DNA of 64,000 nucleotides from Elusimicrobiales bacterium (GCA_023701245.1 JAMPXK010000004.1:1-64000), one strand, 5' to 3'; shown: positions 29,201 to 44,200, counted from the stretch's first letter. The notes: generated by a model not told the origin, from the sequence alone. Program-made: numbers and translations.

Positions 29201-32200
29201 AAGGATGTCGTAGGCCGGCGGGTTAAGCGGGTCGGTGACCTCCTTGTCGATGCTGGGAGCGAAGATGCCGTCGCCCAGGTCCGGGTCGCCGCCGGAAGCG
29301 TCCAGGAACAGGCGCACGCTCTTGAGGTCCGCGCCGCTGCCGGTACCGGTCTTGATGACCTTGAAGGACTTGATGGTGCCGATGAAATTGTCGGTCCAGG
29401 CCTTGAGTTCGAGGAAGCCCACGCGGCCCTGCCCCTGTTCCACGTAGGCGTACTGGCCCAGCGTCAGCGTGGTGGTGCCCACGGAAGGCTGCCACCAGGC
29501 CGCGATGTCGTTGCCCTGGATCTGCACGGTGGCGGGCTGGTTGCGCACCGGCGAGGTGGCCGTCTGGATCGGGAAGTTGTTGTAAGCCACGCCCACGAAG
29601 GTGGAGTTGAGCACCACGAACGACGGGTTATCCATCACCAGCGCGAAGCTGCGCGGCGTGGCGGCGATGGTGGACATGCGCACCGCGAAGAAGAAGTTGC
29701 GCGGCGTATTGGAGACCAGCGCGGCCGTGGAGACCTTGGCGGCCAGGTCGTTGAAGCCCCAGGCCATCAGCCCGGTGTCATAGGTACCGGTGGACATCAG
29801 GATATCTATGGGGGCGCCGCCCAGGGACGTTTCGCCGTCGAAGGCGCCGATCTGGCCGAAAGTGGGATTGTCGGCGTACATGCCCACTTCCACGATGTCC
29901 GACCAGGACAGCGTGCCGGAACTCTTGATCTGCACGGAGTTCATGTACGCGGGCGGCGCGCCGGCCGGCGAGGTCTGCATGGTCAGGCGCAGCATGGGCA
30001 CCGGGGCGGGCACGTCCATGATGACGCCGTCGCCCTGGTAGATGGCGTATTTATTGATGCCGATGGAGGCCTTGGCGACCGGCAGCGGGTCCTCGGGCGC
30101 CATGTCGGTGGGCGTTATGACCAGGCCCGACAGGATCACGTCCGGGGAGGACTGCACCGGCATGCCGCGGGCGCCGTCGGCGGTATGACCGTAGATAGTG
30201 GTGTGGTGATAGTCGGTGACATTGACCTTCAGCGTTTCCACGAAGGTGTCCTGCAGCAGCAGCTGCCGCTCGCCGCGGTCGGCAGGCACGAACACATAGT
30301 CCGTGGTATTGTTGAGCCAGTCGCGCAGGTCGGCCGACCCCTTGGAACTGGTGGCCATCTTGATCTTGCCGGTGTAGTACATACCGTTCACGGCGTCACC
30401 GGTGGCCACGTTGCCGAACTTGTCGCGCGCGCGCAGCGTGACGTTGCCGGGGGTCTGCACCCGCAGGGGGTTGCCCAGGCTGTAGTTATGGTGCAGCGTG
30501 AAGTAGGCCACCGTGCTGGGCGTGACGTAGAGTTCCTGGGTGATCTGCGGCAGCACCAGGCCGTCGGCCGAGATGGAGGCGTCGGCGTACACGGTAGCGG
30601 TGCCCACTATAGTGTCCCAGAGATAGATATTGGCGAAACTCTGGCCGGGGAAGATGCTCAGGTCCACCGGGTTGGTCTTGAGCAGTTTCCATGCCGGGTT
30701 GGCGGAATTGACGGCCTCGTAAGGGTCTATGCCGCCGTAGGTGGTGTTGCGCAGGGCGGAGAAGCGCACCGTGGCCACGGAGGAGGTGGTGGTGGTGTTC
30801 TCGAAGCGGTCCTTGAGCACCACGCTGACCACCGTGGTAGTGGTGATACTGTTCACATAGTCGGCGTACTGGATGGTAGTACCGGCTATCAGGCGCCGCG
30901 GCTGGTTATAGAACAGCACGTGGTGCGGCGGCGCCGCCACCACCACGTAGGACGAGATCGCCGGCAGCCAGCCCTTGGGCATGACCGTATTGACCGTCAG
31001 CTGGTGGGCGGGATAGGAAAGCAGCGTGTCGGTCAGGTAGAAACTGGTGGCGGACTGCCCCAGGGACATCTTGGCCGAGCCGGGCCTGGCCGTCCAGCTG
31101 GACACGTCGGGAGCGGCGAACTCCACCAGGCCGGGGGAATCCGAATCCATCGTGAAACTGACGCCCTGGCCCACGCCGTCCTCCTGGCCTCCGGCCACCG
31201 GGGTGGGGTTGCCGAACCTGTCCTCTATGGACAGGGTGAAGGGCTGCGAAGTGGTGCCGGCCATGAGGGTCTGCCCGGCGTTCACGCTGACGTTCATGCG
31301 GTAGGTGAAGTCCGGCACTACATGCACGGCCTGCGTGGAAGACGCCCACGCCGCGCGGTCAGGGGCGGAGAGCCGGATGATCGGGCGCAGCGGCACGGTG
31401 GAACCGTAGAGGCTGGAGGCGGCCGTGTCGAGGTAATAGAAGGTGGCGGAGTACGCGTCCAGCGGGATGGTGATATAGTCGGCCGTGGAAGAGAACACCG
31501 GCGGGAAGACGGCCGCGGTGGGAGTGCTCAGCGAGAACGAGAAGGAATCGTTGATGGGCGACGCCATGCGCGTATAGGTGGACAGCAGCACCTGCACGGC
31601 CGCGGTGGCCAGCGACGGGTTGTCGAACATGTCGCGCAGTTCGGCCTCCATGGTCTGCTGCACGCCGAAGGTGTCTATGATCTTGCCGGCCACCAGGGTG
31701 CGCCGGGGATTGCCGAAAGAGACCTTGGCCACGTCGATGGGGTCCATGCGCAGCTGGTGGATGGCCGGCTGCATGGAACCCGAGCGGGCCTCTATCTGCC
31801 AATAGCCGGGGCGGCCGCCCTCGGAGGTGTTCAGGGCCGGCGAGAGGCCGGAGTAGGACGCCGTCCTGTCGTGGTAGCGGAACGAGACGTTGGTCTGGTT
31901 GGGCAGGATGCTGGCGGCCGGGATGAACTGGTCGTTGAGCGGCGTGCGGAAACCGTAGTCTCCGAAGGTGCCGAAAGTGCCGATGGTGCGGCCCAGGGCG
32001 GTATGCACCGAGACCTGGGACCCGGGCAGGCTGAGGTAGACGTCGGTCTGGCCCTGCTTGGTCAGGTTATCGAAGTCGTCGCGGCGCTCCACCGTGAAGG
32101 CGGCGCCGGCGCCGGCCACTTCCTGGATGCCTACGAAAGCGACAGGCTGGCTGGAGATGAAGAGCAGCTTGGAAGGCACGCCGCCGGTGGTGGTCATCAG

Positions 32201-35200
32201 GCCGCTGACGTTCTGCCTGGCGGCCACGTAGGTGGCGTAGGCGGAAGGCCCCGCTATGGTGGTGGTGCCTATCCAGATGCGGGCCCAGTCTCCGGCCTTG
32301 CTGCCCACCTGGTACGCTATCTGCGTGGAAACGCCCACCTGGCCGTTGACGTCCGTATAGACTATGGTGGAAACGCCCATATCGAGCCAGGCGGAAAGCT
32401 TCTCGTACTGCAGGGTGCCGGTAGACCCGAACACCTCGGAGATCTCCACGTAGGCAGGTACGCCGGCCGAGGAGATGTTGTTATCGAAAGCGTCCGAAAG
32501 CTGGGCCGTCATGGTCTGGCGCCCGGGCAGCAGGATGGAACCGGCCGCCACCTCGATGTCGCCGTTGGGCACGACCCGGTAGATGTTGGGCGGCCCGGGC
32601 GTGACCGCCACGTCCACCATGGGCGTCACGTTCACCATCGGGTTCAGGCTGTCGTAAGCGCCCAGCGTGTTGACGCCGGCCCTGCGGAAGGTGAACCAGT
32701 TGGGCAGGGGCTTGACGCCCTGGTCGGAATAGTAGAAAGCCGCCGTGGGCGCCGTCATGCTCGGGTCCTGGTTGGGGTTCACCTGGTCCACCATGGCGAA
32801 GGTGGCAGTGCCCAGGTAGACGTTGGGGCCCGTGGAGCAGAGGTTCTCGTAAATGTCCTTGACCATCAAGGTGGCGGAGAAGGGGAACCCGGCCACCACG
32901 GTGGTGGACGGCATCATGTAAAGCATGTGCGTGGGCGGGCCGGGGTGTACGGCCAGCGTGGAGATGCCGGTGACGTAGTCGGCGGCCGAGGCGGCGGTGG
33001 TGGCGGCTACCACGGTGTAGGTGCTGAAAGAGGTGCGGGCGTCGATGGAGAACACCGCGCTGCCGTTGGAAAGCGTCTGGGGCCCGGGAGGCGTGGTCTT
33101 GAAGTCACCGGGGACCTCCACGCTTACCGTGGGCATCACGGCCACGGGGTTGGTGTCCTGCGCCGCGGAGACGAGTTCCGTGGCCTTGTTATAGAACCTG
33201 TCGGTCACCACCACGGTGGCAAACAGCGCCCCGGTGCCTATGGTGTGGGCGGGCGGCGGACTGGTGCGCCCGGGCCAGGAGATGAGCGGGTCGCGGCAGG
33301 GCGGGCTGATATTGCACTTGCCTTCGGCCAGGCCCTGGCCGGGCAGGATCACTTCCAGGCGGGTGGCGGTGGAAGCGTAGACCTTGACCGGCGTCCTGGT
33401 AGCGGCGTCGTCGGTGCGGCACACGTTGCCGAAGTTGCCGGAGCACATGTTGTTGTCGGGCGCCAGCACGGCGTAGAGCTTCAGGTAGGAGGCGGCCTTC
33501 TTGGTGACCAGATTCATCTGCACCTGCAGCGTGCCGTAGTTCAGCGCGGAGCTGGAGACGGGCGTGTCATAGAGGTCGTCGGGCGTAACGATGTAGATGG
33601 TCGGGCCCACCGACAGGTCGGGGAACCGGTTCATGTACGGGTCCACCAGGTTGACGGTAACGCTGAACGCCTCGCCGGCGGTCTGGGTGGAGATGGCCGA
33701 CACTTTCCCCCCCGCCGGGTAATTGCCTGAGCCGGGCACCGCCGTCTCGCCGGGCAGCAGCAGCTGCAGGCCCACGGGGTCGGCGGGGCGCACCGTGAAG
33801 GTGGAGGACTGCGTGTCGTCGGACAGGCCGGAAGAGCCGTAGTCGGTGGCGGTCAGGTAATGGGTGGCGGCCTTGTGCATGTTGACGTACATGAGGTCCG
33901 TGTAGCCCACCGCGGGATTGATGGCGGCGGTGCTGACCGCGGGCGCGTACGGGTCCGAAGGCGCCACTACCCTCACGTCGGCGGGCCGGCCCGGCACCAG
34001 GTTGAAGAAGTCGTCCACCACGCCCACCCGCACGCCGAAATCGGTGCCGGCCTTCTGCTCTCCGGTCTGGCCTATCTTGCCGGTGTCGGAGCCCTGGTCG
34101 AAACCTTCTCCGGGCATCAGCAGGAGCATGCGGCGCGGTATGCCGGGGGCTACGTTCACTACCGTGGCAGTGTCCACCAGCAGCGACGGGCCCCACTCGG
34201 GGATCAGGGTAAGCATTTCCGCCCGCACGTAGGTCTCGCCGGCGCGCTTGGGGGTGACCGTAAAGGTAGCCGAACCCACCACCACCTGGGTGGACGGGGT
34301 AACTATGGAGAACGGATCGTTGCAGACCAGGCGGATCTCCTGGCTGGCGCCGGGGATGAGGTTCCAGAAAGCGTCGGTGATGTCCACCGTGACGGTGAAG
34401 GGGAAGCCGGCCTGCTGGCCGTCCACGCCGCCCGTGCGGCCGTTTGTGGTGGAGCCGGGCACGCGGGACTGCAGCGGTACCATGGCCCGCAGCTTGGTCG
34501 GGTTATTGGGATTGAGCAGGAACGTGCCGCTGGGCGTGGCGCCCAGGTTGGGGCCGGTGCCGCTCAGGTCGGTGGCGGTAACCGTCCTGAAACCGGCGCT
34601 GCGCAGGTTTATATTACTGAAGGTGGCGCTGCCGTCCACCATGTCGAAGAAGCCCAGCAGGCCGCCGTTGGCGTTCAAGTCGTCGGTAGTAGCGCGTATA
34701 TTGCTCTTATTTATGCCGTAGACGCGGTTGTACCGGGAGTCCGCGGCGTAGATCTGGGCGTTGAAGTAGACGCCGGCCGTCTGCGTGGAGATGTTGCCGG
34801 CCACGCCATAGGGCAGGATATTCTTGCCGGGCACCAGCGTCTGGGTAGGCAGCAGGACTATCAGCCTGGACGCGGTGCCGGGCTGCACCACCACGCCGGC
34901 GTCGGTGCTGGTGGAAAGCCTCGGGTTGACGGTGTCGTCGTCCAGGCCCTCTATCACCATGTTGTTGGTGGCGGCGCTGGGCACGAACCCGTTGAATATC
35001 GCGATGCCGCCGGCCATGGGCTGGGCCGGGGGATGCACCGCGTAGATGTCGTTGGAGACGACCTTCACCATGCGGCCATCGGTGGTCAGGTTGCCGTAAA
35101 CGTCCACGGCGCGGATGGAGACCGTATAGGTGGAGCCGGCCACCAGCGGCCCGGCCGTGCCGGTCTTGCCGCCGGGCACGCCTTCGGCCGCCACCTCGTT

Positions 35201-38200
35201 GGGGACCAGCAGCAGCATGCTGACCGCGGGCGCCGGGTTCACGATCACGCCGGTAATGGTGTCGGTGCTGAAGCTGGTGCCGGTAAGGCCGGTATCGGTC
35301 ACCTGCACGGTGAGGCCGGTGGACTGGTTGCGCGTGACCGGGATCACGCTGAAATTGGTGGTGCCGGCCACGAGGCTCTTCTGGTACGGCGCCGGGTGCA
35401 TGCCGCGCAGCTGGATGTTGGCGTCGTTGAGGAAATCCACCTGGATGACCGGCGTGTTGGAGGACACGGCCAGGAAGGGCGTGGTGCCCCGCACCACGTT
35501 ATAGTAATCGTCGGTCAGGTACACGCTCATCTGCGTGGTATTGCCGGCCTGCAGCTGCGCCGCCAGGCCCGACTTGCCGCCGCCGGAGGGATTGGAATCG
35601 TAAGGCGGCTTGCCGGGGTCCAGGGTACGGCCGGCAGGCAGCAGGTGCAGTTTCACGGGGCGGTTCCACCACACGTTCACCGCGTTGGGGGTGAAGTAGA
35701 AGGACGTGGCCGGAGGCAGGGCGGCGCTTTCCGCCTTGATGGTGTGCGTAGCGGCCACCACGGGGATGAAGTTAAAGACCGTGGTGCCGGCTATCAGGCT
35801 GCGCGGCGCCGGCGTGGCGTCGTAGGGGTCGGTGTAGACGCTGCCGGACACCAGGAAGCCGGCGGTGATATCGGTGTTGTAGTAAGGGTCCACGCCGAAG
35901 ATGGTCACGGCGAGGGTAGAGCCGGCCAGCGCGTCGTCGGGGGTGCCGCTCTTGCCGAAGGGCGGCACGGCGAACTTGCCCTGCACCCGGGTCTCGCCGG
36001 GCAGCAGCGCCAGCAGGCGGTCCGCGGCCTGGGCTATCACGGGCACGTTGGAAGAGGGGTTGCGCGAGTTGGTGTAGAGCCCGTGCCCGAAGGCCGATAC
36101 GCCCCAGCCGGAAGAGTTGGCCGACACGAAGGTGCGGAAGATGGTGGTGGAACCCACGAAGGCGGCGTAGCCGTCGGGGGAGATGGACGCGTTATTGTCG
36201 TCCGTATCCGTTATGTACACGTTGGCCGCGGACGAGAGCACCAGGTTCCAGTACCGGTCGGTCACCTGGACCAGGAAGGGGATGCTGGAGCCGGCCGGCT
36301 TGGTGCGCGGCGTGCCGGTGCTGCCTTCCACGCCGGAATCCATGCGGCCGGGCTGCGGCAGCTGGCCGGCGGGGTCGTAGTCCGCTATCACCTGCACGCG
36401 GTCGGCCACGGTGGGGTTCACGGTGACGTTCCGGGTGCCGAAGATGGCGGGGTTGTCTTTGTCCTCGGAACGCAGCACGCGGCCGCCGGCCTTGCGCAGG
36501 CGCACCTGGAAGGTCTTGGCGCCGAAGTCCCCCGGCAGGAAGGTGTACTGCTGCGGCAGGCCGCGGTAGTCGTCCATCACGGCGTCGTTGTCCATCACTT
36601 CGGGGCCGCCGGGCACGCCGTCCACGTAGAAGTTGACGGTGCCCTGGTAAGCCGCGGCCGTGTTGCCGGTGCCGTTAGGTCCGTCCTTGGCCTCCACGGT
36701 CACGTTCACGTCGGAACCGGCCGTCATTGGATCGGCGGCTATGGTGACCAGGAAACTCTGGGCCGGGGCGGCGATATAGAACTTGGGCCCCTGGTCGATG
36801 ATGGTCTCGGTGTTGCCCGCGTTGTCGGTCACGCGCACCCAGGAGACGTAAGGGTCGCCGCGCACCCAGCAGGGGGTGCCCGTCGGGTTGGGCTCGGGGC
36901 AGATAAGGCCGGAATACTGCCAGTTGCCCAGCGAATCGGTGAACTGGCCGGGCTGCCAGACGGGCCCGGCGGAAGCCGCGGTCCAGGTGGAGCCGTTCCA
37001 GAAATACCCGGAAGCGTCCCAGGCGCCATATATGATAGGGCCGTTGGAGACCAGGAAGGGGGCCGTGTCGCGGAACACCAGCGCCTCCACTTTGCCGGCA
37101 TGCCAGCCCAGGGTCGGGTAAACGCCGGAGCCGGTGCCGTTTATCCCGGCGGTAAAGCCGAGGTCAGAGGAGTTGCCCAGCACCACCTTGTTGTCGTTGT
37201 AGACCGTGGCGTTCACGGGGCTGACCACCACCGACTGGGGCTCGGTGGTATCGAACAGGAAGCGCGACTGGCCCACCGCGTTCTGCACGTTGCCGATGGA
37301 ATCGGTAGCGGAGGATTTTACCACGTAGTGGCGCTTGTCCACGAACGTCATCAGACCGTTGGTGTAGGACCAGGAGGACGGGTAGAGGGAACTGACCGGC
37401 AGCCAGGTCTCCGTAACGTTCACGAAGTTGGAGCCGTCGAAATACTTGGCGCCGCCGGGCTCGTCCTGGCTGAGCACGGAGAGCTTGACGCTGGCCACGG
37501 TAGTGACGGCGTCCGCGGAGTTGCCGTAGATCATGGGCAGGTTCTTGTAGGACGTATCCGCGCCGGGCTGCACCGGGGCGGACAGCGGGGGCACGTTGTC
37601 GAACTGGAACGACCGCGTGCCGTAGGCCACCTCGTAGTTCAGGGTCGCGTCGCGGGCCCTGGTGTTGACATAGAACACCTTGCCGTTCTCTCCGTCATGG
37701 GTGCCTTCCTTCCAGGCGAAGTTGACCGTGCCGGGATTGGAGAAATCGGAATTGGAGTAGGTCCACGGGTTATACGTACCCTTGGGCCCCGGGGCGCCGC
37801 CTATGGACCACCAGTTGTCGGAGAGCGACCAGTGCGGCGTGGTCGGCTGCCAGTAGTAAGTGGCGCCGCCGGAGAGGTACCAGATGCGCACCGACACGTC
37901 GCCGATGGCGGAGGTAAGGTCCAGAGACTGGCCGGAGAGGGCCGTCATGGAGGAGAACAGCAGCCCGCTGACGGAGGGATAGGTCACGGTCGAGATCGGC
38001 GGGGTCGCGTCGTAACTGAACGTGGAGGAGACGACGGTGTAGTTGCCGGCCTGGTCGGCCGCCTTGGCCTCTATGCGCAATTCGTTATCGCGAGGAGGCC
38101 ACGGCAGGGAGGCGGAATTGTAGTTCCAGGTGAAACTGCCGGCCGCGGAGGAGGAGTCGAGCGCCACGTTCCAGATCTCCGGGAAGGCGGGGCAGTTATT

Positions 38201-41200
38201 GTCCACCCAGGCCGGCAGCGTGAACGGACCGCAGGTGCCGGAACCGGCCATCCAGTACATGTTGAGGGGGACGTCGTAGACCCTGATCCTCGGGAAATCC
38301 ACGTTGAAAGCGTCCGCGGCCGTGCCGCTGACCAGCGGCAGGGCGTTATGGCGCGTCCCGTTGAGCGGCAGGCTGATGAAAGCCGTGGGGCTGGAAATGT
38401 CGAACGTGAACGAGTTGCCGGCCAGGATGACGCTCTGGGTGTTGCCGGCCACGTCGTAGGCCCTGGTGAACAGGGTGTAATTGATACCGTCCTGCAGGCC
38501 GGAGAAATTATCCGAGGGCGGCAGCTGGGTGGTTTTGGTCCAGGGATTTACCCAGGGAGAACCGGTGACCGCGCCCAGCCACACGGGCAAGGTCCCCCAC
38601 GTGGACCCGCTCCAGTAGAGGCCGTCGCTGTTGCGCTGTATCATGGGCTGGGCGCCGTACACTCCGGACTGGTTGGCGTTCACGTCCAGGGCCGTGCCGC
38701 TGACCGCGCCCAGGTACTTGATGAACCCGTTATTGACCGGCACGGTAGGCCGCGAGAGCGGTTTGGCGATGTCGAAGCGTATGACGGTGGCGGCGGGCGG
38801 CGGCAGCACGTTGCCGGCCGTGTCGTCGGCCGTGACGTACAGGTTATAGTTCTTGTCGTCCTGCAGCGGGGGCGAGGCGGCCGTCCAGGTGTAGTTGGGC
38901 AGAGTGCCGGCTATGGCCGCGGTCAGCCACTTCTGCGTGACCGAGTTGAAAGTGGAGGACTGGGAGTCGTAGAAGAGCAGGGAATCCGCTTCCTGCACGG
39001 AAATGGAAGCCGACTTGATGCCGAACTGCTCGTAGGCGGTGCCCGACACGGTGACAAGCGCGTTGATATTGCCGCGCGAGTCGGGCAGGCTGTAAGGCGA
39101 AACTATGGCCGCGTCGGGAGGCGTGGTGTCGTAGGTGAACGTCACGGAAGAGATCGCCGTCTCCACGTTGGAGGGAGACACGTCGTCCGAGGCGCGGACC
39201 TTGATGACGTAGGTATAGCCGTCGCGCAGGTTGGGAGCGTTAAAGGACCAGTTGAGCCCGTCGTAGGAAGCCGACAGCGAAGGCGCGCTCAGCGGCTGGA
39301 AGGTTTCCCCGGTCAGCGTGAACGTGCCGGGGAAGAGGCCGTTCCAGTGGCCCGCGGAAGGGCTCTTCTCGGCGATGCTGACCGCCAGCTGGCCCAGCGT
39401 GGAGATGCCGGCCAGGTTGTCCAGCGCGGTGCCGGTTATGGCGGCCAGCGTGCGCACACGGTCCAGATCGGCCGGGGTGGTCACGCGCGACACCGGCGGC
39501 GTGACGTCGTAAGTGATATTGCCGTTGGTGACCGCGTTGGACAGCAGCGCGGCGGGGTTAGGCAGCGGGAGGGCGTTGTCCTGCGCGCGGGCCCGGAAGC
39601 GGTACACCTTGTCCGGCACCATCGAGCCGGTCAGACCGGCGGGGTCATAGGTCCAGGTACCGGAAGACAAGCCCTGAGGCGTCCAGTAGCTCGCGGCCCA
39701 CCAGGAATTGGTGTCGTTGAGCGTGGAGGACGAATAAGAAGCGGCGTTGTCGTAATAATAGGTGTCGCCGGCGAACAGGTAGGAGACCTGCACCTGGATA
39801 TTGGCCGGGCCGGCTATGCCGGAGTTGGTGGCGTAGTTAGGGTCGTTGGCGGTGCCGGAGACCAGCAGCACGGAGGAGATCTTGGTGTTGGCGGCCGGGA
39901 CCAGCACGGCCACGGAGGGCGCGGCCTTGTCGGCGGTGAAGGTCGCGGAAGAACCGTTGCCGGAGAAATTGACCTGCACGTTGCCGGCCTTGTCCGAGGC
40001 TTCCGCCCACATGGTATAAGAACCGTCGTCGGCCCAGGTGGGCAGGGCGGCGTAGGACCAGGAGGACTGGTAAACGGTGGCAGCCGCCCATACCGCGGGA
40101 TTGGCGGACCAACCGGAACCGTCCCAGTACTGGATGAGTTTATTGTCCTTGATGCGGACCTTTATCCCCTCTATCTGCACACCCGGCTGCTGGCCGATGT
40201 TCACCGTCACCAGGTCTTCCAGGATGGTGCCGCTGGCCACGCTGACCGCGGAACGGCTCTGGCCGGGCAGCACCGAGGTGAGGGCGGCTGTGGGCACGGT
40301 GATGTCGAAACTGAACAGGTTGGCGGCGGAGAAGTCCGATTCCGTACCTTCCAGGGAGCCGTTGTTGTAGGTGTTGTCCAGCGACTTGGCCCTGGCCCGG
40401 TACTGGGCGCCGTTGGTGAAAGCGGCCGTCGGGTAGGTGACGGTGTAGGTCCAGGAGGAGGCCGCCGCGAAATACGAGCCCAGATTGCCGGCCTGGTTCC
40501 AGACGGCGGTAAAGGTGGAGGTATCGTTATCCCAGTACTCGCCGGCGTGCGGGCCGTTCACGTCCGCCAGTTCGCCCCAGACGCGGTAAATACCGGCGGC
40601 GGGAGGCGAGACCCCGGGCGGGTCCGAGGCCGTGCCGCCAAGCTTGGGCAGGCTGTTGTAATAGAGCTGGGTCACGGCCGGCAGCTGCACGAAGGCGTCG
40701 GGCTTGGAGGTGTCGTAATAGACCTGGTTGGTGGCGGGGGCGCTCTCGTCCACGTCGGAATAGCTCTTGCCGATAGCGCGGTAGGTATAGGAAGAACCGC
40801 TGACCAACGGGGGCAGGTTGGTGCTGTAGGTCCAGGCGCCGCCGGCCGGGGTGATGCCGGTGGCCGAGGTGAGCGCCACCTGCCAGGTCTGGCTGCCGAA
40901 GTTCCAGTAGTAATTATCGCTCAGGCGGCGGATCTGCAGCGCCAGCGTCTTGGCGTCGGAGTTGGCCGTGCCGCTGACCAGGGTGGAGGCCTTGTAGTAC
41001 TTCAGGTTGTCGGGCACCGTGATCCTGGTGGCGGAAGGCGGCGGCGTGAACTTGAACCGGCGCGAGCCCCAGGTCAATTCGCCGTTGGCGACGTTGTCCA
41101 CGGCGCTGGAGCGCACTATGTAGTAGCACTGCGCCTTGAAGACGACGTTGGAGACGTCCAGGAACCACTCGTCGTTGCCGGGGTTATAGGAGTTGACGCC

Positions 41201-44200
41201 CAGCCACTTTTCGCCGGCCTGCCAGGCCGAGCCGCCCCAATAGAGGCCGTTGGAACCGGTATCCACGCAGTCCGTCTGGACCGTATCCTGCTGGATGCGG
41301 ACCTGCACAGTGGAGACGTCGGACACGAAGTCCGCGGCCGTGCCGGCTATGCTCGAGACCACCAGCTGGAAGCCGTTCTCTACCGGCGGAGACGTGACCA
41401 CGGAATCGGGCAGGATCAGGTCCAGCGTGAACGTGGAGTAGTTCACGGTGAAACTGGAAACGTTCAGCGCGTTGTCGGTGAACTTCATCTGGAGCAGGAA
41501 CGTGGCGCTGGAGCGCGTCACGGCCCAGGAATTGGCCGCCGAAGGCGGATTGTTGACGGGCAGCGCCGTCATGAGCCAGTTGGCGGAGGGCGCCGTAACG
41601 CTGGACACGTAGCCGGCCTGCCAGGCCCCGGTATTGAAGTTCCAGTAGCGGTTGGGGCGCCTGTCGGTGTCCGTCAGGACGTATTCCATGGAGAGCAGGG
41701 CCGAGGGGATGTTCCCCCCCGCCACCGGGTCCTCCGAGGTGCCGGAGAGCACGGAGCCGGTCCGGAAGTAGCTCAGGTGCGGCGGCTGCGCTATGGAGGC
41801 CGTCGGGGTGCTGAGGTCCAGCAGGAAGGTGGAAGTGGAGTAGAGCACCTCGGTGTTGGGGCCGCCGTTGACCGACTGGGTATTGTCCTTGGCCTCGCTC
41901 TGGATCTCGAAGCGGTAGCCGTCGCCGTTGTCCGTGCCCGCGCCGGTGAAGGCCGTGGGCGGGATAGAGCGGGTCCAGGGCGTGAGCGCCCCGTCCACCG
42001 GGGTAAAGATCCACTCGGCGGAGTCAGTGGTCCAGTTGTTGAGCGACCAGTTGTAATAGTACCGGGTACTGGCCGAGTTGAGCTTGGAGAAGCGCAGCTT
42101 CACGCTGTAGAGGCCGCTGGGCACGCCCAGGCTGGTATCGGTGGCCGTACCGTCCAGGTGGCTTACCGGCGCGTTCACGTAGGCGCCGCTGGAAGGATAG
42201 GTCACCTTGGAGGAAGGCAGCACCGGGTCCAGGGTAAAGACCACGTCGGGATTGATGGGCGCGGCCGTGCCGGGGCTGGACTGGTTGCCGGTCACGTCCT
42301 TGGCGCGCAGGTAAAGCCTGAACTGCAGCGAGGCGTTTGAGGCCCTGAGGCTGTTGAAATAGGTGTTCAGATTGGCCTCGGCCAGGCTCCAGGACGAGGG
42401 GCCTATGGAGGTGGCGTTGCGCCAGTGCGAGCCTGCCGCCCAGACGGGGTCCCAGCCGGCGCCGTTCCAGTAGTTCAGGTCGGAAACGCGCTGGATGACC
42501 AGCTGCACGCCGTCTACGGGGTTGGGGTAACTGAACTGCTCCAGGATGGAACCCGAGATGGCCGGCATGGATACGTAGGCGTAGTTGCCGGGCATGGTGA
42601 TGGTGGCGGTAGGAGCGGAAGTGTCGTAACAGAACCGGCGCTCCACGTAGTTCTCCACGTTCATGGCCCGGTCCATGGACCGCAGGCGTATGGTATAGGT
42701 GCTGCCTTCCACCATGGCCGGCGGCCAGGCGTCGGGGGTGCGCGGGTAGGTCCAGCCGGCCCCGGAGACTATGTTGACGCCGAAGATACCGTCGGTGACC
42801 TGCGTGCCGGTGCTGAAGACCGTCTTGCGCCAGACGGACCCGGCGGCAAAGCCGACGCCGTTGAAGAAGTTGCCGGAAGCGTCCACGATCTGGATCTCTA
42901 TGCCGTCGGGCGCCAGACCGCTCATGGCCTCCGTGGAGGCGAAATTGACCCAGTCGGAAGCGGCGCCGGAGAAGACCGCGGCCTGCGCGGCGTTATGGAA
43001 GGCGGCGGAGGGCACCGTTATGGTGGTGGACGGCTTGTTCACGTCGTATATGAACTCGCGCTCGAAAGTGCCGGGCGGCACCTGGTTGCCGGCGTAGTCC
43101 GCGGCCCAGAATTCCGCTTTGAAGCGCTTGTTCACGGGCCAGGCGGGCGGCACATAAGACCACGGGTTCAGGTTGTCCACGGCCAGCCACGTGGAGGGCT
43201 GCACCACCCAGGCGGACCCCGTCCACTTGGCCTTGGGATCTCCGGGCTCCAGGATGGACAGCTGGGTCATTATAGGCGGCCGGATACCGGCGGGGCTGTC
43301 GGCGGAGTTGCCGGCCAGCTGCCCGGTAGGCCGCGACGGCCCGTAGAAGGCGTTCGCCCCTACCATCGGGGTGGAAACGGCTATGCTCGGATAGTTGAAG
43401 TCCGAGGTTACGGTTATCGGGGCGTGGGTCTCCACGTTGCCGGCCTTGTCCGTACCGGAGATGGAAATGGTATAGACCCGGTTATTCACGGTAATGGCCG
43501 GCGGTTCGTAGGTAGCCGGCGGGTATTTCCAGGTTATGGTGGAAGCCGAGGCCGTGTACTCCACCGGCAGGTCCGTGACCGTGCTGGAACTCCAGCCCAG
43601 GGCCACCGTACCGCGCCAGTAGTACGTATCTCCGGAATCGGTGTAGGAGATGCGCAGTTTCAGGCCGTCGGGGAAACTGGCCAGGCCCGAGCGCCCGCCA
43701 TAGCTGGTGCCGTCGATCTCGGCCAGGCTGCCCTGGATATAGCTGCCGGCCGTGGGCGTGGAAACGCGCGACACGGGGGGCGTGTTGTCCACCACGAACC
43801 TGGCCACCGTCCAGGGAGTCTGCTCGTTGCCGCCGTTGGCGTCCTGCGGCAGGGCCGTGTCGAAAGCCCGCATGCGCAGGATATAATCCCGGTCCGAGAT
43901 CCAGTTGGCGCCGTCGAAAGGATAGCGCCAGGTGGAAGTGCCTATCACGTCGCTCCAGGCCCCGTCGAAGGTGAGGGTCCAGGAACTGAAGTTGGTGCCG
44001 GTCCAGTAATAGGAGGTGTTGTCCTGCAGGTACAGCAGGTTCATCTGCACCCGCTTTATATGGTCGTCGCTGTAGGGCAGCGCCGCGTCGGAAGCGGTGC
44101 CGCGCAGCGGGTTCACGCCGGTCAGGTCCGAAGGTTTGTAGCTGCCGTTATCCACCGGCTGGCCCAGGAAGGTCTCCGGCGGCGTGGTATCCCAGATAAA

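Noticed and set aside
23105-33730. 3541-aa plus-strand ORF (and the 2826-, 1819- and 2295-aa plus ORFs at 33860-42340, 42425-47884 and 52103-58990)
   Set aside because: Antisense to the giant gene. Composition is unnatural (G/H/R/V-rich without domain motifs). Its openness is explained by rarity of TTA/CTA/TCA codons in the GC-rich sense gene.
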